Source of the DNA: Physcomitrium patens
Taxonomy: Eukaryota > Streptophyta > Bryopsida > Funariales > Funariaceae
Direction of reading: 5' to 3'
Assembly (NCBI RefSeq): GCF_000002425.4
Contig: NC_037269.1
Coordinates: 11,690,469 to 11,754,468, forward strand
Length of the DNA: 64,000 nt
In this document: positions 37,766-50,032 of the stretch, piece after piece
Position numbering within the stretch: position 1 is the first letter of the stretch
How the letters are laid out: the number at the start of each line of letters is the position of its first letter
Notes under the pieces: generated by a model
The model's database searches: none
Told to the model about the DNA's origin: nothing
What the model saw: only the letters and a program-made list of their open reading frames with translations
Translations under genes and position numbers: made by a program

Positions 37766-39530
37766 GGCGAGAGCAGTCTCGAACGGTTATGTAGAAGATT
37801 CAGTACCGGTTTAGTCGTCAGAATGACGTGCATACAATGTCGCTCACTGGCGTAAGGATCCAACCACGATACACACGATTCAACAGCGACGCTAAATTCG
37901 ATTACACTCAGAGTCTTCGAACAATGCTTCGCAACGACCCGTTAACTGAGAACCAAGTTCCAGTAACCATTGTAACCACGCAGAAGACGCTTGCTACTGC
38001 GTCCGTCATATCTTCTCCATGCGAGACGGAAGCGTCACCAGACCACAACCCTCCACACAAGAATGGCGCCTCTATAAAATCAGTCAGTAGTAATTTTATG
38101 ACACAGAAGCCCACCGACTACCAATCATCAACGCACAAGGTCGCAGGATTTCTGATGCGAAATCATGCTGTATATCAATCATAACCTGCTACAAGCACTG
38201 GACCGCAATCGATCAACAATTAGAAGATGAGAGAGAGATGCGTCAACGGACGGTCCATACTCTCCTAGCAATACCGATACTAAAAGGCAGTCTGTAAGTA
38301 GAACCTAGCTAACTGAGGGCGCCGCTCTCTACTCAGACTAACCGAGACGAATATTCTAAACACTTGCAAAACGCACAAACAAAAAATAAAACCCACAGCC
38401 CATGCCTTAGCTCATCAGTCAACCTTGGCTCCAATCGGGAAAAGATAGTCGTCTGCTCATCCTATTCGTCCTCTTTCCTTTTCCTCTTGTCCCTGTGTAA
38501 AAGCGACGAGAAATTCCAGTCCACAAGCGACAAGCAACAAGTGAGATGGGAGGTGCGGAACGCTGCACGAGCCAGCTGCCGAGTGCTTCTGCGATAATTA
38601 TGGACAGCACTGGAAGATGCACATCGAAATTATATCTGGAAAAAAAATCTAAACAAAGCTCTCAGAACGAGATCGCTCTTTTCTGTGCTGGCAACTGAAC
38701 TCTCCTCTCATTCTCGCGTCTTCACATTCTTCCTCCAGTCGCAGAAAAATCGTCGAACACTGTCAACCCCCGCAACTCCTGGTTCGAGTGAAATTCCTCC
38801 AACAAGTGATTTTCCCGTTTTCTTCGCCTTCTTCGTCTCTTACTTTTACCGCGCATCCGGATGTGGACAGAGCATTCCACATTGTCCCCCTCCGCCAGCA
38901 ATCCTGACCAGTCCACGACGCATCGATATCAAATACTGAATTCCTCGTGGGTTTGTCAGGAAGGAAAGATCCATTTGTGGTGTGTTGGGGGCGGGAGAGG
39001 GAAGCAGAGCGGGTTGTTGGAGCCTAGCAATGATGTGGCGCGGGACGGATGCGCAGGTGGATGGAGGGCGTGGAAAGAGACGATGAGCGGACGAGACGCG
39101 ACGAGGGAAGCGATGGATGGCGGTGGCTGGCCCCCCAGATTTCCTCGTGCTCTGCTCTGCCCCTGGCGCTGGCTCCTAAATCAATACACAGAATCCGCGG
39201 CCCCATCCGATATGCCGCTAAAGTTGGCCTCGTCGTCGCTCCCGGTGGGGTCTCATTGCGCTGCAGCTGTAGCATCTGCAACTGGGTGGATGGCGCCCCT
39301 CTCTCACTCCTGTCGCTGCCGCCTCGCCTCGCCTCGCCTTTCCCCTTGGCCCCGACGCTTCCAACAGGTCCCTCTCTACTGTCCATCCTTGTCCACAACC
39401 CAACCCAACCCAACCATCCCCTATTCCCGCGCCACCGACGGTCACCGATCATTGTGCCCTTGCCATTCGATGAATTCACCGGTCAAAGATCCTTGGTTCC
39501 TCGTTCCATTTGTGTGAACATTGACTTATC
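37766..39530 (-). promoter_or_regulatory. GC/CT-rich 5' flank of the TPR gene
   Basis: Directly upstream of the TPR start on the minus strand. Much richer in G and C than the rest of the window, with pyrimidine-rich stretches, a CCTCG run (about 39313-39340) and a CCAAC run (about 39395-39415). It is likely the promoter and long 5' UTR, perhaps with upstream introns. Several short ORFs on both strands (for example 39049-39564 plus) have no family match and are not called. The composition drops abruptly at about 39530, where AT-rich repeat DNA begins. Confidence 0.45.
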
Positions 39531-39585
39531 AGCCCGTTTTGTGTGGCGTATGGATTATTTGTGATCAGATAATAATGCTTATTTT

Positions 39586-39998
39586 TATGCTTGATGGCAT
39601 TAGGATCAAATTCTTTCAAATATTTTGGAATATAATTGGTAAAGACTATATTTTGATGATTAATCAAACATTGGCTAAAAATGTTTTTCTCAAAGCTTTG
39701 TCAAACAACATATTATTCTACTTCACAAAAGAGAGGACAAATCAATATTTTGCAATTGGAGAGATATCAAAATAAATAACACCACACATAAAATCTACAT
39801 TGAAATGCTCCAAAAGCAACTTTAAGGTTGTTTTATAAGAATTACTTAATCTAAACAAAAATGTCTTTCTTTTCCAACATTATATTTTTCATAATGTGTT
39901 ATTCACACAAGAAACAATTAGCCAGACCAAATCTTCTAAGCAACCTCTTATTCTTCTAAAAATTGACTTCTCAAAAAGATATGATAAATTTTATTTGG

Positions 39999-40000
<2 letters not shown>
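39586..40000 (+). mobile_element. LINE (non-LTR) reverse transcriptase relic
   Basis: Two frames carry LINE RT landmarks in order: IKFFQIFWNIIGKDYILMIN (39600-39660, equivalent to FYQAFWDIIG) and NVLFTQETISQTKSSKQPL followed by KIDFSKRYDKF (about 39890-39990, the xxDFSKAYDxV motif A). The order fits plant L1-type RT. At least one frame change lies between about 39775 and 39890, and the copy is cut off at the (TA)n run at about 40000. It is a 5'- and 3'-truncated fragment. Confidence 0.7.

Positions 40001-40041
<41 letters not shown>
40000..40041. repeat. (AT)n microsatellite
   Basis: About 42 bp of alternating A and T with one G, directly at the end of the LINE relic. Confidence 0.9.
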
Positions 40042-40044
<3 letters not shown>

Positions 40045-40402
40045 TTTTTTTTCAAAGCTTAAAGAAATTTGGTTTTAATACTTTGTTTTGTTACATGATC
40101 AAGATCATCTTTAGAGATGCTAATACCACAATAAGTATCAATCGACCCATCACAAATTATAACCAACAAATAATAAGCTAATATTCTAACAACTCCACAA
40201 TCACAATTAGAAGAAAAAATATATATATATAGTGTTCGTACTTTGATAAGTATTATTAAATAACTTAGTTTAACATCAAATCTTAAAATTAATTGGTCTA
40301 AATCAATTGTCTATTTTCAATTTTTTTTTAAAAAATATAGACTAAAATAGATTAACAACTTTGGTTGGGCATGAGCAACATCATATGATATTATCAAGTT
40401 AT

Positions 40403-40690
40403 TGTCAAAGATATGAATTATAACAAAGCTCCAAAGAAGCAATACATCCTTGTGATGCTCAAAAAGAGAAAGTAGACAAATTGAAGACAAATTGAGGATA
40501 GATATAAGATAGATACTAAAATGATTATTGCCAAATATAAAGATACTAGATATTTTTGAGCTAAGACAAGAAGACAAGAAATGTATTAACAAGAATAAGA
40601 AAGGCCTCACTATTGCCTCTATATACACTATTTAACTAAAGAACTATAAAACAATGTTTTATACGTCATCCAACATGTGTCCAACTTATG
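40403..40690 (-). mobile_element. Truncated LTR of the C/D family
   Basis: Starts TGTCAAAGATATGAATT and contains GGCCTCACTATTGCCTCTATATACACTATTTAACTAAAG, which aligns with C LTR positions around 47838-47880. The match fades after about 40690. Confidence 0.6.
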
Positions 40691-42062
40691 AGACTTTAAT
40701 TTGTTTTCCAAATTCATATTTAATAGCATTCCTTAAAATCTTGTATGAAGCTACAAGGCATTATTTTTGGTAAAATTAGAAACATTGTTTGTGGAGTGTG
40801 GAGCATCTACCAAGACATTTGAACCAATATGTAGATTTTGATGTTTAAACATGCGTTAAAAGAATGGATGCATTGTATTTATTATTGGAATATTTTAAAA
40901 GTTAAAATGAAAAAAAAAAAAAAAAAAAAAAAATGTCATTGATTGTGAAGGAACTTTCTTTTGCTTTTATTTTTCCTACATTGCTTTGTATTGTCTTTTT
41001 GAAATGTACACAACAGGAGAAAGAGCAGTTATTGTATGAATTTTGGGTATTACAATATTGTGGTACTAATGAGCCATGAAAATTTACCCTAATTTCCTTT
41101 TTGCATGACACCTGAAAGCAACAGCAAACCAATTTTTCATTCTGAGAGACAATGATGTGATGAAACATTTATTAATTTTGTAAAACAACAAGTACTATTC
41201 AGTACATTGTATGGATCTTCAAAACTTAACACTTGTACTATTTGTATGATCTTGATCAAAAATATAACTTATAAATTTATTAATGTGTTTTATTTAAAAT
41301 TGGTTTCTAGGTTGGATAAATTTCAAATCAAGATTTGGAATTTTTAACAACACTCACCATAGAAACCTTTGATATATTTTTGAAATTAATGAAATAATGT
41401 GAGGATCAATGTTGAAGTTTTAAATAAATTGTTCTACTTGGACAATTGGAATCAACCAATGATATTTTCGTTGCATTAAGTTCAGTATTTTATAACCCGT
41501 AAAGGTTTACATTCACTTTGTCAAATATATTTTATGTATGTATCATTTTATCGTCCTACTAATTTACTATATTACTATTTTGTGAATACCATTTATTTGA
41601 TTTAGCTTGTTCACAAATTTTAATTTACATTCTTACTATGACTGTTATTAATACTTTAATAATAGACCTGCAAGTTTTTAAAATAATTTTAAGTATTCTA
41701 AATTCAAAAAAATTGGTTTCAAATTTCAAAAACTTGTGTTTCATAAATTGGTATATTCAACTATATCATTAAAAAACCCAATACATAGTATAATTTTTTT
41801 TTAAGTGTAACCAAAAATACAACAAACTTTTACAATAGCTGAAAAGATTGTAAGACAAGGATTTACAAATTTACAAATTTAGTTTTCTATTGGTAGCATA
41901 AATACATATTGACAATGACATCAATATGATAAACATTTCAAGTTGCATAGACTGAAAACAACTTGTGTAGAATGATTTCTTGAGCAACATTAATTAATAG
42001 TTAATTTTATGTTCATATATTAAATAATCATTGCATTGTGTAGTTTACCACACATTATTTAT

Positions 42063-42107
<45 letters not shown>

Positions 42108-42520
42108 TATGTTATAATTGGAATCCATTATGTGATTATGTCATTTGAAAGATAGAGATAAAAAGAAAAATTTAAGAAAGCAATATAATTTTGATGTTGC
42201 TTTCATTGTTTAATTATTTCTACTTTCAGTGTCATGCATACTATTAATAGTTTATAGAAGAGAAAAAAGTAAAGCAAAAACAAAGAAACTACAATTTATT
42301 TTAAAGTTGAAATAGAACAATTTCTCATAAATTACAAGCAATCAGTGTTCAATAGTTTAATGAACTGAGTCATCTACACAAATGAACAAAAACAATAGTT
42401 TGAACTCTACACTTAATATCAAAAAAATCAACCAAACTTTAAGTTCTTTTTTGCACAACAGTGATAAAAAGTAAATAGTACGATGGAATAGAGGCAACTC
42501 TTCCTCTTCTAGATAACTTT
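40691..42520. other. AT-rich intergenic DNA
   Basis: No gene seen. Contains a 24-bp poly(A) tract at 40910-40933 and a compound (CT)n(AT)n microsatellite at 42063-42107. Confidence 0.45.
42063..42107. repeat. Compound (CT)n(AT)n microsatellite
   Basis: An uninterrupted CT run passes directly into an AT run. Similar compound runs lie at 44815-44849 and 45418-45461. Confidence 0.9.
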
Positions 42521-42521
42521 T

Positions 42522-42932
42522 CTACATGTCCCTTTGATTCCCTCTACTCTTGGCTAGAAGATCAACAAGAATTAAAAACTGTGGAATATCTGGGCCATTT
42601 CTAAAGACCACCACTTTCCCAAGCAAAAAAGCATTTATAGTAGCAAAGCCAAGAGGGTGCACATGACCACATCCCCCGTTTCTGACACAGTCCAAACATC
42701 CATAATTCCAACCCTCCAAAACCTGCCCTGCCACCCTCCCCAATTGGGTGTTGTCCAGAAGCATATTTTGGGGCTGAAATACAACATTGCACTGTCCAGT
42801 TGGGGGCTGGAAATGGATGGTGGGAGTTGGAAGCTGTAAGTAGAGTGGGGAGTAGTAACTTAGTAGCAGCAGTAGCAGTGTCATGGTGGCAGTGGTAGTG
42901 GTGGAGGGCCATGGAGACTGTGCACCCCACAA
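42522..42932 (-). CDS. Possible small secreted protein, unrecognised
   Basis: An open frame of 136 codons in a small low-copy island. A Met-led hydrophobic stretch (MTLLLLLLSYYSPLYLQ, starting at codon 17) looks like a signal peptide. The mature part has four Cys in the pattern QCNVV, GCLDC, GGCGH, reminiscent of a small Cys-containing apoplastic peptide, and ends AKSRGNQRDM. A second open frame overlaps most of it. There is no family match I can name and no intron evidence. It could be a non-coding open frame. The start could be the Met at codon 1 or at codon 17. Confidence 0.3.
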   Translation of the reverse strand: MWGAQSPWPSTTTTATMTLLLLLLSYYSPLYLQLPTPTIHFQPPTGQCNVVFQPQNMLLDNTQLGRVAGQVLEGWNYGCLDCVRNGGCGHVHPLGFATINAFLLGKVVVFRNGPDIPQFLILVDLLAKSRGNQRDM

Positions 42933-42949
42933 TGCTTCATGAGGTGCAC

Positions 42950-43904
42950 ACCTTCCAGAGGTTCACTACTTTAGTGTATAATAATAAATAGTCTGACCTT
43001 ACCTCCCCTGGAAAAAAGGAATTTCCTAAACCCTAATTTTGCAACAGATGCTGTGGCACCTTAGAATGAGACCCAGGGGGGGGATGCTTTTATACACTAC
43101 ACTTCCATGATTGAGAATGGAAACCACATGGCTAGTCAGCATATTCTATTTAAGTTTTTTTAATACTTAATAATAATAATATTAATAATTCTTCATGTTT
43201 GTGAAGTGTGAGACATGGGTAGGTGGGTACTATTCAATCTTTCTTTTTTGCTTTCCATTGGGTGCTCTGCACTAATATTCCCTTCCATTCTGTGGGGATG
43301 TACTCAATGTGATGTGATGTGAGAATTTTCCACTTTAATGAACAGGAAAACATTTCAGAGCGCTGCTGCACTATTAATTACATTAGAATGAGAAAGACTT
43401 ACCCCCCCCCCCCCCACATTTGCATCAAAATTGTGAACAAAGATGCTCCACAGGGTAAGGTCCAGTTTCATTCTCTCCTCTCCTACAATGACATGTCTGT
43501 TCCCCTTTACTCCAAATTAGGAATGAATAGAGCCAATCAGTGCTCGGGCCCAGACACTCACACTAGCCAAATTGCAGCATGCACCTTGGCTGACATGGAC
43601 ACCACCACCACTACCCCATTCACACCAGCCTCATTGTTATATTTTGAGTGAGTGTGTGTGTGTGTGTTTGTGTGCATGAGATAGAAGCTTCTCTGCTGGC
43701 ATCACCCTCGAAAATATCTTGGGTGGATCCAATGCCAGGCCTGGGGTTAGAATTCCCCATTGTCATTGTCTTCTTTCTCTTTCCTTCCTTCCTTCCTTCC
43801 TTCCTTCCTTTTCCACATCATTGTTGATGCCTTCTACTTTTTCTTTTTCTACTCTTCTCTTTTAGGAGAAAGATATTTTTTCTTAATGAGAACTCTTTGC
43901 AGGT
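42950..43904. other. Low-copy island with simple repeats
   Basis: Genic composition. Contains a poly(C) run (about 43402-43417) and a (CTTC)n run (43781-43812). The ORF 43319-43651 (+) contains the poly(C) run and is Pro/Thr-biased, so I do not call it a gene. Confidence 0.4.
43781..43812. repeat. (CTTC)n microsatellite
   Basis: About seven perfect TTCC units. Confidence 0.9.
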
Positions 43905-43958
43905 GATGGATGCCATCAGCTTCTGTGGTGCTGATGGCATCCATCAGCACCACAGAAG
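43905..43958 (+). repeat. Perfect 18-bp hairpin overlapping a second 16-bp hairpin
   Basis: Arms 43920-43937 and 43941-43958 (CTTCTGTGGTGCTGATGG and its exact complement) pair perfectly around a 3-base loop. A second perfect 16-bp stem joins 43905-43920 with 43930-43945 (GATGGATGCCATCAGC and complement). The two stems share bases, so only one can form at a time. Confidence 0.9.
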
Positions 43959-45417
43959 TCTTTGCACTCTTGCACTAGTCTTTCTTCTCCCTATATGTAA
44001 TATTTTCTTTAATTTATTTTTTAAATATTTTTTTTCTTTAATATTTTCATTTATAATAGCACATCATTCAAGAAAAATATTTAGTTACTACTTTAATGAG
44101 GTAAAACTATGTTTAGAAAATTGTATGATGATTTCAAAAAAATATTAAATTAATATTTTAGAAGTATTCAAAATAAAAGTAAATAAAAGTAAAAGTAGCA
44201 CTACATGGGATTTTGACCACTCTGCCTCCTTTGTCAAAACCTACGAGAGGGTGGTTGAAGGATTTTTGAGTTGCCTGCTAAGTCATTCATAATAAAAGCT
44301 ACAAGGACACACACTTGGCAGAAAAACATTGATCAGACAGCTTATGACATTAGTGCCTTCAAATGATCACATAGACAAGGAAAGGGTGCTAAAGAGATAT
44401 TTGGGCCTGTAGCTATCAATATCTCCATCACATCAATATTAACCCCACAGACAGGACTTGTGCATGTGTTGCAAACAGTGAAGACACACACACAAAAGTA
44501 TACTTTGTTGGGGTTTTAGCCTAGAACTGTGTTTTCTTAATTCTAGATTGCTTTAACAGGTAGAAGAATAGAGCCTGAAAACTTAGATTAATCATGTTCA
44601 ATCCCATCTCAAACTTTGATTCTCTAAAGCTGTCATACAACATGAAGAGTGAATTGCTGCACACATTAGTTGAACGATGTGAAATCTATACAAGCTTATT
44701 ATCCAACCATTGGTTAATGTTTTGTGATAATAAGAATGTCTGATTAATAAATGATATTATATTAGGTATAAATACAATTAAACAAATGAATGAATAAATA
44801 AATCTCTGGTATTACCTCTCTCTCTCTCTCTACATATATATATATATATTTAAATATATCTGTTACATATATTTGGCTGAATAAACTTATCAACATACAA
44901 TTTTATTAAAGTTTAGGTACAGTAAAAAAGGTTATTATTTAATATATTTTGTTGGTTGTGACAGTACCATGAAATTCATTTTTTAGACAATATTATTATT
45001 TTATGTCATATCACTGACAACTACTTACAATTACCTAACATAGTTTTTCTTTATATTAATCTATAAAGTAGGACATTATGAAAATTGGAAAAAGTAAAAT
45101 GTATATATTGAGCATTTTTTGAATTATTAGCTTAATTAAAAAAACCTTTATTTGAGTAATTTTAAAGAAGATTATCTTATCTTTTTCAGTGTTAACAATG
45201 GATTTCTTTTGCACTATAATACCAAAATAAAGTAATTTTTTTAGCTATAAATATATTTGATGATTTATTAACATTTTTTGAATTTTTTTGAAAATTTGAA
45301 AATTTGGATTTTTAAAATTTAAAATTTTATATTAAAAAATTATGCTCCCAATATCTCTATTACATGAATAAAATGAATTGTGTGAAGAGTAAATAAGTTT
45401 CTGAAGGTGCTCACTTG

Positions 45418-45461
<44 letters not shown>

Positions 45462-47663
45462 CTAATATTAATATAATAAAAAATCATAGTTGAATTCTAA
45501 ATCAATATTCAAGGACTTTAAAATATTTCTTGAAAATAAAAGGACAATTCAACTATTCTATTAAACTTTTTTTTGTAAAAAATTGTAAATTATTTCTATT
45601 ATCTATTTGGTTTTTTAATCTAAATTAATAATTCCATATATATTTTTTACTATAGCTAATGTGTCTTCTTTTCTTTTCTTTTCTTGTGGTTAAATATTTT
45701 TAGTTTGTGGATTAATTAAAGGATTTAAAAAATATTAAGTAGTATTTTTTCTAACTACATAATCTAATGATACTATGTATGTGCATAAAACATCTAGTAA
45801 TGTTTTTCGAAACATTTTTTGTGGCATCTTAAAGTTGTATACAAGTGCTTTAAGCATAATGTTGTCTTTAATCATGTTATGATCTAACAGCCTCTATTAC
45901 CCTCTTTGTGAATAGAAGTTCTATGTTGTGACTTACAAAGGATTATTTTGTGCCTATAATTATATTTGAATTTGATTTTTTTAATCATCATGTAAGTTAT
46001 CAATTTTGTTTAGTTTTTTAAGTAAGTAACTATGAAAAGAGATTATATAAATTTGAAATTTCCATATATTTTGAAATAAAAAAAATTAGAAATTAAGAGT
46101 AAAAATTTTAGAAGTTCATTTTTAACTTAAAAAACACACAATATGTCTAATATTTAGAAACTTTAACTCTCATGGTAGTCATTTAATGCTAATTTAGAAT
46201 TTTCAAAGACCTTAATACGTTTGCTAGATTTAAATATTTTTTGTAAAATAAATAAAAAGCTAATCATAATCTTATAGTTCTATTAGTAGCTTCTCAAAGT
46301 TTTTTTAAAAATCATTAACAAATTTGAGTCCATCCATAGTAGAAGTAGAAGAAGTTAGTTTTATTCTTCTTTATGAAGGTAATATATGTTAATAAATGTA
46401 TATCTTATAATAGTAAAGATTTTTTTTTTCTAAAATAAACTTTAATTGAAAAAATGGATATTTAAAATTTTCTTTAAATTTATTTTTAAGTTTTTATTAA
46501 TTTACTATTTTAAAAATAAGATTTGAATTTTAAACAAGTACCAAAAAGAAGGTGGATGTATAAACCAAAACTGCAAGATGTTGCTATGGTCAAATAATTT
46601 ATAGTCTTAACTCAAGTATATAACAATTTTAATAAGATAGCACTATTTCTATGAGATCCAAGGTCAAGATATTAGTAAAATAAATCAATTAGTTGTAAAA
46701 CATAGATTTGGAAGATGAAGTATTTAGCATCTGAAAAAACACTTTTATTTTAGTTATAAAAAATCTGAATGTTTTTAAAATAAAGATGTTACAACATACT
46801 AATAGACAATGTATCAATGGTTTACAAACTTTATAGGCATGGTATAATAAAAATATCCATAACTTAAAGTTAATAAGCACTAAAGTAGTAAAATTCTTTC
46901 ATAAAAAAAATACCTAAAACATAATAATAATTGTTAAAATAATATTTATAATTAAAAATAGTATTAAAAGAAGAAAGAAATAAAAATAATTAATTGAAAA
47001 ATTCACCTTTTCAAATTAAATTAATATGTAATAAAAATATTCAAAAAATCAATTGATGGTCTTTATAAAATTAGAATGTTTAAAAATTTAGATTTATATT
47101 AAATATATTATTAGTTGTGACAATAATCTTAAAATATAAGTAAGATTTTATTATAAAATACATTTAATTGTGAATACAAGTAGAAGTATTTGTTGTTTAA
47201 TTTAGAGAATTATCATTCAAAGTTTTAATGTATTTTAAACAAATATTAGTAGACTTATATCTTTATTGATAATACTTTAATAATATTATAAACTTTCATT
47301 AAAGTTATTATAAATTTCAAACATATTATAGAATTATTATAAAAATAAAGTTTCATATTTTAATTTCATATATAAGTATATATTTAATATAAAGTTTAAA
47401 TACTTGAAGAATATAATGTACAAATATAGAATAGTATTTTTAGAAATAAGATTTTTTTAGCCATAGCTTTATTCTTAAGGCCAACACATGTTAATAAGAA
47501 TTGTTTCTAAATAGACTCTAATGTTATGAGGACAAAACTTTGAAGTCGTAGATAATAGAGACTTGATATGAATGAATACCAAGAATCTTAACTAAAATCC
47601 AAATATTAATCAAATAAAGTTTATGTAACTTAGATGGCATATAAATATAGATACAATAAATGA
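43959..47663. other. AT-rich DNA without recognisable genes
   Basis: Genic composition fades between about 44000 and 44700. The rest is AT-rich with homopolymers and two compound microsatellites (44815-44849 CT/AT, 45418-45461 CA/TA). No ORF longer than about 80 codons with features. Confidence 0.45.
45418..45461. repeat. Compound (CA)n(TA)n microsatellite
   Basis: About 11 CA units pass directly into about 11 AT units. Confidence 0.9.
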
Positions 47664-47668
47664 TGTTT

Positions 47669-48195
47669 TTTCAAGGATAAAAATTTGATGAAAGTAAATA
47701 AACAAGTATAACAAAATAAAATTAAAAAAATATGTATATTAATAAGAAATTGAAATGGCTATTGCCAAAAAATAAAATAAAACTAGAGACTCTTGAATCT
47801 ATAGTAGAAGCAAGAAAAGAGTTGATAAAAGTGAAGAGGGCCTCATTCTACCCTCTACATATACTATTTACCTAAGAGCTATGTGTCGATGTTCTATAAG
47901 ACCTCTAATATATTTCGACTTTGCAAGACACATGCCTTAGCTTATAAGACAAGTTTTATATGTGTGTGCCATATAGTTAGCTTGTTTTTTAAGTAACCAA
48001 CATGTGTGGCACATGGTTAACTTATTGATCATGTTTTTAACCTAAAAGATCAATTTTAGACATCTATAAAATCAAAGTAGTATCTATAAAGCTTCTACAA
48101 GCTTTAAAAGAAGATATTTTGGAATTAAACTATTTTTACCTACTTTTATCTAATCGTATAGGTAATTATTGGTTTACATGTATATATCCTTGACA
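47669..48195 (-). repeat. 3' LTR of element C
   Basis: Aligns from end to end with 60380-60894, including AGTAGAAGCAAGAAAAGAGT and the ACATGTGTGGCACATGG block. The minus-strand polypurine tract AGAAGGGAGGATAA (about 48196-48209) abuts it. Confidence 0.82.
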
Positions 48196-48209
48196 TTATC
48201 CTCCCTTCT

Positions 48210-50030
48210 AAGGACAAGTTCCATGAGGAGCAGTTATCATATGTTGAAAAAATTTAAGATGTAGCTAATTATATTTGCCACATACTCTGATCTTTGTTCT
48301 CTTCGAAGATGGTTAACAAGGCCTCTCAACCATCGATAGTATTCCATACTAGGGCAAAAAGACCACCCAGTTATTTGATCATTGTTGAAGCCTTCATAGT
48401 TATGAAATAAAATAAAACATCTGAAACACCATCATGAATTGTTATTACTTCTAATAAAATCACCAAACATTAGGAGTCTCTTCCAAGGTCATGATACCAA
48501 ACATGTTGTATCTTGCCATCTATTCAAGGAAGAACATATTATTCTTGAAGATCTTCATTTCGATTGCATCCTCTTGAAAGTTGTGACAATCATAATATGT
48601 CGTTTGATAGATCAATAAACAAAGGCACTTGAGTCAAATCCATTGGTTGTTCGTTCTTCATCTCCTTACTGTCACAAATATAAAGAAGTTACAACAAAGA
48701 TAGAAAGTAAAATGTTATCTTGCTAGCATCTTATTTTTTTTTATAAGAAAGGTCTTCATCTTGGTTTTGATGGATATTGTTGATGAAAACCTTCAACTTT
48801 CTTTGCTACATTTATAAGATTCTTTTTGGTTCTCATGAGTGTTTACTAATATCATATCTATGCCAATGAACAAGATATTCCAACCTATTTCAGTGTTGCC
48901 TTGAATTTAAGACTTTTTCTACTTAAAAATCTTAATTATTATCTACTTCAATAGGAAGAGGTGGCATTTGTCTTCTTTCCATGATATTCAATGTCTTATA
49001 TGGCTTAAGAAAAGACATGTGAAATACAAGATAAATCATCATAGACTTCAATAGATATAATCAATAATCAATAGCATTGACTTGTTTATTAATAAGAAAA
49101 GATCTAAGCCTATAATAGTTCAACTTGTCACAAGGATGAGTAGTCTTGATATTGTGACAAAGTAATCATACCTTGTCACCAACATTGAATTATGGTTGTT
49201 CCTTGCAATAGGCACTTGTTTTAATTTTTTGTAATTCTTGAGCTCCCTTTAATTGTGACTTCATTATTGCATATAGCTCTGACAAATGATTTGCCAAATC
49301 TTCTACATAAGATTATCAACTATTGAAAAGCCAAAAATATCAAGTTATAGATAATAACCATAATTGGCAAAAAAAAAGTGTTTGTTGCATAGAAAAATGC
49401 ACCGTATTATTATAAAAAAAGCTCTTCCAATGGCAAAAGAGTTTCTAATTGTCTTGTTGATAATTAATTGTATATCTTAAATATTGTTCCAAAACTTGAT
49501 TTACAAGCTCCATCTATCCATCAATTTGATAATAAAGGCCAAAGATAACTTTATGTCTAATTTTATAATCTTAAAAATGATTCTTCAAAATCTTGATACA
49601 AATTGAATCCTCCTATTTGATATAATATCTTTGAGCAACTTATAGTATTGATAAATATTATTGAAGAAAAGCTTGGTTGTTTCTTTACCTGTGATAGATT
49701 TTATATACGGTACAAAATATGCCATCTTTGTAAAACGATCTACTATCACAAATAAAGAATCATACAAACCTAAGATTAGAAGACCAATGATAAAATCCAT
49801 AGAAACAAAAGACTATAGTTGTTCTGCAATAGATAATGGTTGAAGCAGTCCGTAAGGTCGATGACGATGAGTTTTTGATCTTGAGCAAACATCTTATGAT
49901 TGAAGAAAATCTTTCATTATCTTCCGCACTTGTCACCACCAAAAATATCTAAATAGCAATTCTAAAGTCTTATTGTACCCAAAATTGTGGCATATTTAAA
50001 GAATACATTGTCGTGTTGTGGTTCGGCTAC
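48210..50030 (-). mobile_element. Element C integrase and chromodomain remains
   Basis: Minus-strand translation matches the integrase core of A: MDFIIGLLILGLYDSLFVIV then DRFTKMAYFVPY (about 49800-49700). The integrase zinc-binding region lies at about 49850-49980 and the integrase end and chromodomain at about 48500-49150. Heavily broken. Confidence 0.75.
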
Positions 50031-50032
50031 TA

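Noticed and set aside
39049-39564. 171-codon plus-strand open frame upstream of the TPR gene
   Set aside because: Runs through pyrimidine-rich, low-complexity sequence; composition alone explains it.
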